DNA of 8,025 bases from an uncultured Bacillota bacterium. Lineage in GTDB: Bacteria > Bacillota > Clostridia > Peptostreptococcales > Anaerovoracaceae. The translations under genes were made by a program, and so were the position numbers. The notes beneath the pieces are model-generated. The model ran no database searches. It worked only from the letters and a program-made list of their open reading frames with translations, and had not been told where the DNA came from. How positions within the stretch are numbered: position 1 is the first letter of the stretch; each line of letters begins with the position of its first letter. The DNA lies in assembly GCA_946541435.1 (NCBI GenBank), contig CAMNJK010000064.1:1-8025 (forward strand), written 5' to 3'. Positions 1 through 5,833 of this stretch are shown one piece after another.

Positions 1-121
1 CCTCCCGTTTTGCAAATGAATCCAGAATTACAGAAGGCGGAGACCTGGCAGCGCTCCTGCAGGTGAGGGGCAACGGCTCCTGCGCCGAGGGCTAGTGCCG
101 GCAAGAGCGGGTTCCCACATG
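1..121. other. Left-edge region without a supported gene; possible 3' end of a rightward gene
   Basis: No start codon with a ribosome binding site is visible here. Plus frame 3 is open from base 3 to a TAG at 93-95 (ending ...RGNGSCAEG), and plus frame 1 is open from the edge to a TGA at 64-66. Either could be the tail of a gene entering from the left. Thirty open codons are easily reached by chance in GC-rich DNA, and neither peptide is recognisable. The hairpin at 126-156 also has a T run on its plus-strand side, so it could end a rightward gene as well, which weakly favours convergent transcription. Confidence 0.25.
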
Positions 122-156
122 AAAAAACTGCTGTGATCAACTTCCTCACAGCAGTT
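122..156 (-). terminator. Rho-independent terminator of the kdpD-kdpE operon, possibly bidirectional
   Basis: There is a perfect 11-bp inverted repeat, AACTGCTGTGA (126-136) and TCACAGCAGTT (146-156), with a 9-base loop. On the minus strand the stem runs straight into a stretch of six T (plus-strand A at 122-127, two of them in the stem), which is the canonical intrinsic terminator layout. It starts 8 bases after the kdpE stop codon. On the plus strand the stem is followed, after CCTG, by TTTTT (161-165), so it may also stop rightward transcripts. Confidence 0.88.
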
Positions 157-163
157 CCTGTTT

Positions 164-862
164 TTACTCGTCTTTCAGCCGGTACCCGACGCCGATCTCG
201 GTGACGATGTACTCGGGTTTTCCGGGGTTCTTTTCGATTTTGCGGCGGAGGCCGGCCATGAGGGCCCGGAGGGCCTGAGTGTCCCGGCCGTAGCCGGCGC
301 CCCACAGTTCTTCGATGATGGCACCGGTGGTCAGGACCTTTCCGATGTTATGGAAGAGGTAGGACAGCAGCTGGTATTCCATGGGGGTCATGTGAAGTTC
401 CTCCCCGTTGAGGTAGACCAGCCGTTTGGCGGTGTCCAGAGACAGGCCGCGTACGGTGAGAAGGCTGCTCTCTTCTGCAGCCGGCTGCAGGTTCAGGTGG
501 CGGCGGGCCACACGGATGCGGGCCATCAGCTCCGAAGCGGAGAAGGGCTTGGTGAGATAATCGTCTGCGCCCAGATCCAGGGCCGCGACTTTGTCTGCCT
601 CCCGGTCACGGGCTGAGACCACGATGATGGGAAGCTGGGAGCGCTCCCGCACCTGGCGGATCACTTCCATTCCGTCGAGATCCGGAAGTCCCAGATCCAG
701 GATCATGATGTCAGGGCTCTCAGTCCTTTGCTTTTCCAGGGCCTGGTGCCCGGTTTCCGCGGTCAGGTAGGTGAGCTGCTCATTGGACAGAGCATAGCAG
801 ATGAACCCGCGGATCTGTTCATCGTCTTCTACCACTAATATTTTCTCAACTCTCTGTGTCAT
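164..862 (-). CDS. kdpE: KdpE-like OmpR-family response regulator
   Basis: A 232-residue DNA-binding response regulator, the partner of the adjacent KdpD-like kinase; a cytoplasmic transcription factor. The receiver domain (about residues 5-120) has the acidic pair D13/D14, the phosphoacceptor D56 in ILDLGLPDLDG, S83 at the switch position and K105 in YLTKPF. The winged-helix domain (about 133-230) carries MTPMEYQLLSYL, KVLT and a C-terminal TEIGVGYRL wing. ILDLGLPD, VVSAR, ALDLGADDYL and TE(I/T)GVGYR match my recollection of E. coli KdpE (225 residues), so I prefer KdpE over PhoB or other OmpR relatives. The ATG overlaps the end of kdpD by 17 bases. A GGAGGAAGAAC ribosome binding site for it lies inside the kinase gene, which implies translational coupling. 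In known systems KdpE-P activates kdpFABC, but no pump genes are visible here, so the target is unknown and could be another potassium transporter. Confidence 0.9.
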   Translation of the reverse strand: MTQRVEKILVVEDDEQIRGFICYALSNEQLTYLTAETGHQALEKQRTESPDIMILDLGLPDLDGMEVIRQVRERSQLPIIVVSARDREADKVAALDLGADDYLTKPFSASELMARIRVARRHLNLQPAAEESSLLTVRGLSLDTAKRLVYLNGEELHMTPMEYQLLSYLFHNIGKVLTTGAIIEELWGAGYGRDTQALRALMAGLRRKIEKNPGKPEYIVTEIGVGYRLKDE

Positions 863-2360
863 GTTCTTCCTCCATTGGCAGGGTGAATACGAATTCCGCT
901 CCCGGCCCGTCGGTGCAGTTTCTGGCCAGGATGGTGCCGCCGTGGGCGGTCACGATGGTCTCGCAGATGGCAAGCCCCAGCCCGAAGCTTCGGTTCTCCA
1001 TGCTTGCCCGGTGATCCGATGTATAGAAGGGCTGGAAAATGTGAGGCAGATCCTGGGCGCGGATCCCCTGCCCCCGATCCCGGACGGTGACCACCGCCCC
1101 GCGGCCCGCAGGATCCTCTGCCAGGCTCACGCTTACCGGTGTTCCCGGCCCCGTATGTTTGATGGCATTCTCCAGAAGATTGATGACCACCTGCTCGATG
1201 AGCTTGGCATCCATGGGGGCCATCACCAGCTCCTCCGGAAGATTGACGTCGATCTCCTGGTCCGGCCAGTGCTGCTCCACATGGCCCACGGCTCCGCCGA
1301 TGATCTCCTCCAGGGCCTCCCATTCCTTCTTCAGCTTGACCCCGCCGTCCTGCAGCCGGGTCAGTCCAAGTATATTCTCCACCAGGGAGTGCAGCCACTC
1401 CGCATCGGTCTGGATGCGGCCGGCCAGCTCCCACTCCTCGCCTCCGGTCTCAAGCCTTCCTCGAAGGATCTCGGAGGTCCCGATGATTCCCGTCAGCGGT
1501 GTCCGGATGTCATGGGAAATGGACCGCAGCAGGTTGGCGCGATAACGCTCCCGGGAGACTTCCTCCCTCGACTGGATCCTTTGTTCCGCCGCCCGGAATC
1601 GGTCCAGCGCCAAAGCAATACTGTCGATCATAGACCGCAGCATACGGCTTTGTTCCTCATCCATCCCGGAAGCAGCCTCCCGGGGGATGCGAATCAGCCC
1701 CAGGGGCCCCTCACCCCCGTACAAAGGCCAATCGAAGAATTCTTCGCCCTCGTCGTGGTCTTCCGACAGATGCTCGATGCGGTACAGGATCGCCTTGGGG
1801 TCCTCCGCCTCCCGTCTCACCTGGGAACTCCCTTCCCCTTCGGGAAGGTAGACGTAGGTGGCCTCAGGCTGGCCGTCTCCATCCAGGCACAGGCAGCCGC
1901 AGCCGCACTGCAGGCCCTCCCGGATCGCGGCGAGTGCCACCGCTACGATGTCGTCCCGGGTGCCGGCATCCGACAGCCGGTTTGTCAGCATGTAGATGGA
2001 CTTGGTCTCTTCCTCGCGCTCCTGGGCGAGCTGGGCTTCCTTCCTGGCCCGGGTGGTCAGGGTGCTCACCAGGATGGAGGTTATGATCAGCGCCACGAAC
2101 GTGACGTAGTAGTTGGGGTCGTTGACGGCAAAGGTGAACCGGGGTGCTGCAAAGAAATAGTTGAACACAAAGGTCGCCGCAATGGATGCGAACACACCCA
2201 CGCCAAGGCTGCTGCTCAGCCATGCCGCAAAGAGCACCGCCAGCAGGAACAGAAAAGCGATGCTTGTATCCGGAAACCCGGCGATCTCAAAGAGATATCC
2301 CACTGCCGACGCAGCTCCCAGCATGAGCAACGTCACCAGGATATTTCGGGCACGTTCCAT
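846..2360 (-). CDS. kdpD: Short KdpD-like membrane sensor histidine kinase, lacking the N-terminal KdpD/USP domains
   Basis: A 504-residue sensor kinase, against roughly 900 for classical KdpD. It begins at what is normally the middle of KdpD: a DUF4118-type block of about four membrane segments (residues 7-25, 32-50, 53-72 and 85-103, with the family-like FNYFFAAPRFTF). A GAF-like sensory region follows (about 120-255), then a coiled stretch. Next is a HisKA dimerisation domain with phospho-accepting H283 (SISHDIRTPLTG), and a HATPase_c domain with N-box NLLENAIKH (394-402), G1 box DRGQGI (428-433), F-box FQPFY and G2 box GLGLAI (460-465). All catalytic motifs are intact, so it should be active. 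The ATG has an AAGGAG site (minus strand, 2367-2372) six bases upstream. The missing half carries the ATP-binding and USP-like part of KdpD, which in several species responds to c-di-AMP. Short forms occur in other Gram-positive anaerobes, so this is probably a natural variant and not decay. An unusual CxCxCxC run is at residues 152-158. Likely stimulus: potassium, turgor or envelope stress (inferred). Confidence 0.9.
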   Translation of the reverse strand: MERARNILVTLLMLGAASAVGYLFEIAGFPDTSIAFLFLLAVLFAAWLSSSLGVGVFASIAATFVFNYFFAAPRFTFAVNDPNYYVTFVALIITSILVSTLTTRARKEAQLAQEREEETKSIYMLTNRLSDAGTRDDIVAVALAAIREGLQCGCGCLCLDGDGQPEATYVYLPEGEGSSQVRREAEDPKAILYRIEHLSEDHDEGEEFFDWPLYGGEGPLGLIRIPREAASGMDEEQSRMLRSMIDSIALALDRFRAAEQRIQSREEVSRERYRANLLRSISHDIRTPLTGIIGTSEILRGRLETGGEEWELAGRIQTDAEWLHSLVENILGLTRLQDGGVKLKKEWEALEEIIGGAVGHVEQHWPDQEIDVNLPEELVMAPMDAKLIEQVVINLLENAIKHTGPGTPVSVSLAEDPAGRGAVVTVRDRGQGIRAQDLPHIFQPFYTSDHRASMENRSFGLGLAICETIVTAHGGTILARNCTDGPGAEFVFTLPMEEEHDTES

Positions 2361-2425
2361 AGTTCTCTCCTTATTTACAGTCGCTTATTTCGTCTTCACG
2401 ATTCAGATTTTGCTCTTTGTCGAAT

Positions 2426-2454
2426 ATTGTACACCCTGTTTACGCAATCCGCAA
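2426..2454 (-). promoter_or_regulatory. Candidate sigma-70-type promoter of kdpDE
   Basis: On the minus strand, TTGCGG (2449-2454) and TACAAT (2426-2431) are separated by exactly 17 bases. The -10 matches consensus at five of six positions, the -35 only at its TTG. Initiation would be near 2418, giving a leader of about 60 bases before the kdpD ATG. It is found by eye only, and other promoters in the AT-rich patch further upstream cannot be excluded. Confidence 0.45.
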
Positions 2455-2548
2455 CCCTGGAGTCGGTCCGGGAAAACACGTGAAGCCGCAGAGATCATTC
2501 TGCGCTTTTATGACGCGGAAAAGCCCGCCCCGGGCGGTACTGCAAGTA

Positions 2549-2596
2549 TTAATTGTGTATATATACAACTTTTTTGAATTTTAATTGTTAGTATAC
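2549..2596. repeat. Two operator-like direct repeats, TTAATTGT followed by a GTATAC palindrome
   Basis: TTAATTGT occurs at 2549-2556 and again at 2581-2588, a 32-bp offset (about three helical turns). Each copy is followed by a palindromic core: TGTATATATACA at 2556-2567 (a perfect 12-base palindrome overlapping the repeat) and GTATAC at 2591-2596. They sit in an AT-rich patch just upstream of the candidate promoter at 2615-2641. This layout fits a dimeric regulator binding twice on one helix face, but the regulator is unknown and AT-richness alone can produce such matches. Confidence 0.4.
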
Positions 2597-2614
2597 ATAA
2601 TTCCGCCTTCCCCC

Positions 2615-2641
2615 TTGACGGATATGATACAATAGTCTAAT
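2615..2641 (+). promoter_or_regulatory. Candidate promoter of the MATE-tcdA-hslO operon
   Basis: TTGACG (2615-2620) is a five-of-six -35 match, and TCTAAT (2636-2641) is a five-of-six -10 match, but the 15-base spacer is short. TATGAT (2623-2628) and TACAAT (2628-2633) are alternative -10 boxes with poor -35 partners. The true start therefore cannot be fixed by eye. A leader of roughly 50-60 bases would lead to the AAGGAG site at 2691. Confidence 0.4.
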
Positions 2642-2700
2642 GAGTAATATAACGCCCTCTCCCCGCTTGAACGCGGCGAATTGGGGGTATAAGGAGCACT

Positions 2701-4077
2701 ATGAAATCCATTCGCAAGAGTAAATCCAAAGATATCGATATGCTGCATGGCTCACTGTGGGATAAGATCCTTCTGTTTGCCATGCCGCTTGCTGCCACCA
2801 GCATCCTGCAGCAGCTGTTCAACGCCGCCGACGTGGCGGTGCTGGGTCAGTTCGTCGGCAAGGAGGCCATGGCTGCCGTGGGGAGCAACGCGCCCCTCAC
2901 CGGCCTGCTGGTCAATATTTTCGTGGGACTTTCCATCGGCTCCAACGTCATCATCGCCCGTTACATCGGGCAGCGGAATGCCCGGAGGATCAGCGATTCC
3001 ATCCACACGTCCATTGCGGTGGGCTTTATCGGAGGATTGATCGTCATGGCCCTGGGCCTTCTGATCTGCGAGCCCATGCTGGGGGTCCTGGGCGTGCCGG
3101 CAGAAATCAAACCTTTGGCGGCTTTGTACCTGCGGATCATCATGATCGGCATGCCCTTCACGATGCTGTATAACTTCCTGGCGGCCATCTTCCGAAGCCG
3201 CGGGGACACCAATACCCCGCTGATCGTTCTCACCATCAGCGGCTGCATCAACGTGGCACTGAACCTGTTCTTTGTCATTGTCATGCACCTGGGGGTCGCA
3301 GGGGTCGCGCTGGCCACAATCATCGCCAACGCCCTCAGTGCCATCATGCTCCTCTTTGTTCTCCATGAGAGAACTGACGAGCCGTACCGCATCTCCTTCC
3401 GCAAGCTCCGGATCCGTTGGTACATCCTGCGGGATGTGATGCGCATCGGCATCCCCTCGGGTCTTCAGGGAATGGTCTTCTCCATCTCCAACCTGATCAT
3501 CCAGTCCGCCATCAACAGTCTGGGGGCTGACGTCATGGCAGGGTCCTCGGCGGCCTTCTATCTGGAGATCTTCGCATTCTTTATTCTCCAGGCATTCAGC
3601 CAGGCCTGCACCTCCTTCGTGAGCCAGAACTATGGCGCAGGGAATTTGCAGCGCTGCCACAAAGTCGTGCGGTGGTGTGTTTCCATGAACGTGGTGCTGA
3701 CCCAGGCTCTGTGCTTTATTCTGATCGTGTTTGCGGATCCTCTTCTGAGCATCTTCAATCCCGATCCGGACGTCATCGCCATGGGACACATCCGGGTGGT
3801 GATCATCCTGCTGTTCGAATTCTTCAATTGTATAAATGAGACTTTGTCCGCGGCCATGCGTGGACTGGGATATTCCCTGGTCCCCGCCCTTACCTCCCTC
3901 ATCGGGATCTGCGGCGTGCGGATCGCCTATGTCTATACGATCTTCCCGGCGCACCATACGTTCCGGGCACTGCTGATCTGCTATCCCATGAGCTGGGCCG
4001 TCACCATGACCGTCATGCTCATCTCATACCTGCTGGTGGTCCGGAAAGTGCTGGACCGGAAAGAAAGTGAGGTCTGA
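2701..4077 (+). CDS. MATE-family multidrug/metabolite efflux transporter
   Basis: A 458-residue integral membrane antiporter of the MATE family (typical size 440-470) that exports organic cations, drugs or metabolites using a Na+ or H+ gradient. Hydrophobic segments are spread over the whole length in a pattern consistent with 12 helices in two six-helix halves, with a loop around residues 222-240 between the halves. Family hallmarks include the N-terminal PLAATSILQQLFNAADVAVLGQFVG (quoted in part as LFNAADVAVLGQFVG, residues 39-53), a conserved small-residue second helix (GSNAPLTGLL), the RSRGDTNTP loop (165-173) and AAMRGLGYS (384-392). The start codon is preceded by AAGGAG (2691-2696) four bases upstream. 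The stop lies one base before the ATG of the next gene, so it is probably the first gene of an operon with tcdA and hslO. The substrate cannot be read from the sequence. The neighbours suggest no single pathway. Confidence 0.95.
   Translation: MKSIRKSKSKDIDMLHGSLWDKILLFAMPLAATSILQQLFNAADVAVLGQFVGKEAMAAVGSNAPLTGLLVNIFVGLSIGSNVIIARYIGQRNARRISDSIHTSIAVGFIGGLIVMALGLLICEPMLGVLGVPAEIKPLAALYLRIIMIGMPFTMLYNFLAAIFRSRGDTNTPLIVLTISGCINVALNLFFVIVMHLGVAGVALATIIANALSAIMLLFVLHERTDEPYRISFRKLRIRWYILRDVMRIGIPSGLQGMVFSISNLIIQSAINSLGADVMAGSSAAFYLEIFAFFILQAFSQACTSFVSQNYGAGNLQRCHKVVRWCVSMNVVLTQALCFILIVFADPLLSIFNPDPDVIAMGHIRVVIILLFEFFNCINETLSAAMRGLGYSLVPALTSLIGICGVRIAYVYTIFPAHHTFRALLICYPMSWAVTMTVMLISYLLVVRKVLDRKESEV
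4067..4072 (+). promoter_or_regulatory. Ribosome binding site that decides the tcdA start
   Basis: GTGAGG (4067-4072), inside the end of the MATE gene, sits six bases before the ATG at 4079. An in-frame GTG at 4067 would be an alternative start adding four residues. That GTG is itself part of this Shine-Dalgarno-like sequence and the family normally begins MLN-FSR, so the ATG at 4079 is preferred. Confidence 0.7.
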
Positions 4078-4078
4078 T

Positions 4079-4831
4079 ATGCTGAATGAATTCTCTCGCA
4101 CAAGACGTGTCATCGGGCAGGAATCCATGGACCGCCTTGCCGCATCCCGGGTCGCCGTTTTCGGTGTCGGCGGTGTGGGGGGCTACGTTGTGGAAGCCCT
4201 GGCCAGAAGCGGTGTGGGCACCCTGGACCTCATCGACAGCGATGACGTGGCCCTCACCAACATCAACCGCCAGATCATCGCACTGCACAGCACCGTCGGA
4301 AGACCCAAGGTGGAAATGTTCGCAGAGCGCATCGCGGACATCTCCCCGGAAACAGTGGTGAACACTTATCAGACCTTCTACCTGCCGGAGAAGGCAGAGG
4401 AGTTTGATCTGTCCCAATATGACTACATTGTGGATGCCATCGACACCGTGACAGCCAAGCTGGACCTGATCGTCCGGGCCACAGAAGGCGGCATCCCCAT
4501 CATTTCCTGCATGGGCTGCGGCAACCGGTTTGACCCCACGGCCCTTGTGGTAACAGACATCTATAAAACGAGCATGGATCCCCTGGCGAAGGTCATGCGG
4601 ACGGAACTGCGGAAGCGGGGCGTACCCGCCCTGAAGGTGGTCTATTCCACGGAACCGCCCATCCGTCCCCTTCCTGATCCGGATGTGGAATCCGAATCCG
4701 AAACCAGAAGAAGTATCCCCGGGTCGACGGCCTTTGTGCCTTCTGCTGCAGGACTCATCGCCGCCTCCGTGGTGGTGAGGGACCTCACGGGATTCGACCC
4801 TGGCTCACGTATCAAAGGAGGAAAACAATGA
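4079..4831 (+). CDS. tcdA: tRNA threonylcarbamoyladenosine dehydratase (TcdA/YgdL/YrvM, ThiF/E1-like)
   Basis: A 250-residue ThiF/E1-like enzyme. Family members use ATP to convert t6A37 of ANN-decoding tRNAs to cyclic t6A, which supports decoding accuracy. The nucleotide-binding fold shows VFGVGGVGGY (residues 27-36), the acidic LIDSDDV (51-57) for ribose/ATP contact, the E1-family NINRQ (61-65) and VDAIDTV (118-124). YKTSMDPLAKVMRTELRKRG (162-181, 20 residues) and the C-terminal IPGSTAFVPSAAGL are specific to TcdA, not to ThiF, MoeB or HesA. The Cys residues seen (144 and 147) are not in a zinc arrangement. A linker at about residues 197-210 is short and acidic (DPDVESESE); some clostridial homologues, as I recall them, have a Cys-rich insert there. 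In E. coli TcdA works with the CsdA/CsdE sulfur-acceptor pair, and no homologues of those are in this window. The last four bases overlap the hslO start. Confidence 0.93.
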   Translation: MLNEFSRTRRVIGQESMDRLAASRVAVFGVGGVGGYVVEALARSGVGTLDLIDSDDVALTNINRQIIALHSTVGRPKVEMFAERIADISPETVVNTYQTFYLPEKAEEFDLSQYDYIVDAIDTVTAKLDLIVRATEGGIPIISCMGCGNRFDPTALVVTDIYKTSMDPLAKVMRTELRKRGVPALKVVYSTEPPIRPLPDPDVESESETRRSIPGSTAFVPSAAGLIAASVVVRDLTGFDPGSRIKGGKQ

Positions 4832-5733
4832 ACGACTACATCGTACGTGCCACCGCCGCGGACAACAGCATCCGCGCCTTCGCCATCCGCTCCACCGAGA
4901 TGGTCGAGCACGCCAGGAACATACACGACTTATCCCCGGTCATGACCGCCGCCCTGGGAAGACTCTTGTCCGCCGGCGCCATGATGGGTTCCATGATGAA
5001 AGGCGAGAAGGACCTTCTCACCATTCAGTACCACTGCGACGGACCTGCCGGCGGCATGACCGTCTCCGTGGACGGACAGGGAAACTGCAAAGGCTACGCA
5101 GTCAATCCCCATGCCGACGTGCCGGACAAATACCCCGGCAAGATGGATGTGGGCGCTGCCATCGGCGGCGGCATGCTCAGCGTCAGCATGGACCTGGGAC
5201 TGCGGGAGCCCTACAGCGGCCAGGTGGAGATCCAGACCGGTGAGATCGGCGACGACCTGGCCTACTACTTCACCGTGTCGGAGCAGACTCCTTCTGCCGT
5301 GGGCCTTGGCGTCAAGGTAAATACAGACCGCACTGTCATGCAGTCCGGGGGTTTCATCATCCAGCTGATGCCCTTCGCATCCGAGGAGACCATCTCCGCC
5401 CTGGAGAACGCTCTGGCGGGTCTGGAACCGGTGACCGCCATGCTGGAGAAGGGCATGACCCCGGAGGACATCCTCACCCACATCCTGGGGGACCTGGGCC
5501 TGGACATCTTCGAGACCCAGGAAGTGCGCTTCCACTGCGACTGCTCCAAGGAACGGGTGTCCCGGGCTTTGTCCACCCTGAGCCGCAAAGACCTGGATGA
5601 CATCATCAACGATGGAGAAGAGATCGAGGTCAAGTGCTTCTTCTGCAACAAAGCCTATCGCTATGACATCGACGATCTCACCGCCATCCGCGCGCTGGGG
5701 GAGACCGGAGAACCCGCCCCGGAAGAAGAATAA
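4828..5733 (+). CDS. hslO: Redox-regulated molecular chaperone Hsp33
   Basis: A 301-residue cytosolic holdase chaperone, switched on when oxidants such as hypochlorite or peroxide (plus heat) form disulfides and release zinc. The N-terminal domain (about 1-180) has family features: VRATAADNSIRAFA, LGRLLSAGAMM, YHCDGPAGGM and the GGG-plus-VSMDLG segment. A helical linker (about 185-230) precedes the redox zinc domain with all four ligands: C237, C239, C270 and C273, a C-X-C-X30-C-X2-C arrangement with, as I recall it, the same loop length as E. coli Hsp33 (292 residues). The ATG overlaps the tcdA stop in an ATGA junction, with AAAGGAGG eight to nine bases upstream inside tcdA, so the two are translationally coupled. 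A strong terminator directly follows, which makes it the last gene of the transcript. The C-terminal tail (ETGEPAPEEE) is acidic and probably disordered. No truncation is seen. Confidence 0.97.
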   Translation: MNDYIVRATAADNSIRAFAIRSTEMVEHARNIHDLSPVMTAALGRLLSAGAMMGSMMKGEKDLLTIQYHCDGPAGGMTVSVDGQGNCKGYAVNPHADVPDKYPGKMDVGAAIGGGMLSVSMDLGLREPYSGQVEIQTGEIGDDLAYYFTVSEQTPSAVGLGVKVNTDRTVMQSGGFIIQLMPFASEETISALENALAGLEPVTAMLEKGMTPEDILTHILGDLGLDIFETQEVRFHCDCSKERVSRALSTLSRKDLDDIINDGEEIEVKCFFCNKAYRYDIDDLTAIRALGETGEPAPEEE

Positions 5734-5740
5734 CCAATCC

Positions 5741-5775
5741 GAGCCTGCGGAGAATCCTGCAGGCTCTTGTTATTT
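5741..5775 (+). terminator. Rho-independent terminator after hslO
   Basis: The 8-bp perfect stem GAGCCTGC (5741-5748) and GCAGGCTC (5759-5766) is extended, past a one-base bulge, by GGA/TCC around a GAA loop. It is followed at once by TTGTTATTT (5767-5775). It begins seven bases after the hslO stop and separates the MATE-tcdA-hslO unit from the downstream acetyltransferase gene. Confidence 0.88.
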
Positions 5776-5833
5776 CCCTCCTGTTGTGGTAGGATTGATT
5801 CAACGAGTTAAAACGCAAAAGTAAGGGGAACCT

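Larger units (their letters stand above)
2361..2700. other. Divergent intergenic region between kdpD and the MATE gene
   Basis: These 340 bases hold no gene that I can support. From left to right they contain the kdpD ribosome binding site (2367-2372), a candidate leftward promoter (2426-2454), a CGCAGA/TCTGCG hairpin (2487-2504) followed by CTTTTA on the plus strand, and a GCCCG/CGGGC mini-hairpin (2523-2535) followed by TTTT on the minus strand. They continue with a sharply AT-rich patch (about 2540-2600) with repeated palindromic elements, a candidate rightward promoter (2615-2641) and the MATE ribosome binding site (2691-2696). I looked for a c-di-AMP (ydaO-type) riboswitch on the kdpD side and did not see a recognisable one. 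Confidence 0.7.

Noticed and set aside
152..158. CRISPR array, tRNA, rRNA or insertion sequence anywhere in the window
   Set aside because: No regularly spaced repeats, cloverleaf, ribosomal sequence, transposase or terminal inverted repeats with target duplication were seen; the coordinates given are only a placeholder for a whole-window check.
801..2483. A 560-codon plus-strand open frame antisense to kdpD
   Set aside because: It mirrors the kinase gene, whose protein has every expected motif. The plus-strand translation is low in family-like features, rich in His, Pro, Gly and Arg, and has no good ribosome binding site. Long antisense frames are common in GC-rich genes.
2361..2500. A c-di-AMP (ydaO-type) riboswitch upstream of kdpD
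   Set aside because: Such riboswitches often precede potassium genes, but I could not find the conserved core on the minus strand, and the candidate promoter leaves a leader of only about 60 bases.
2752..3957. A 401-codon minus-strand open frame antisense to the MATE gene
   Set aside because: Its translation is extremely rich in Asp, His, Gly and Gln, the typical reverse reading of a membrane protein gene, and it has no recognisable domain.
4067..4078. GTG start of tcdA four codons upstream of the ATG
   Set aside because: This GTG is part of the Shine-Dalgarno-like GTGAGG for the ATG at 4079, and the usual family start MLN-FSR fits the ATG.
5734..5833. A T-box or other cysteine-responsive leader before cysE
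   Set aside because: The 100-base gap is partly filled by the hslO terminator; too little room remains, and no T-box core was seen.
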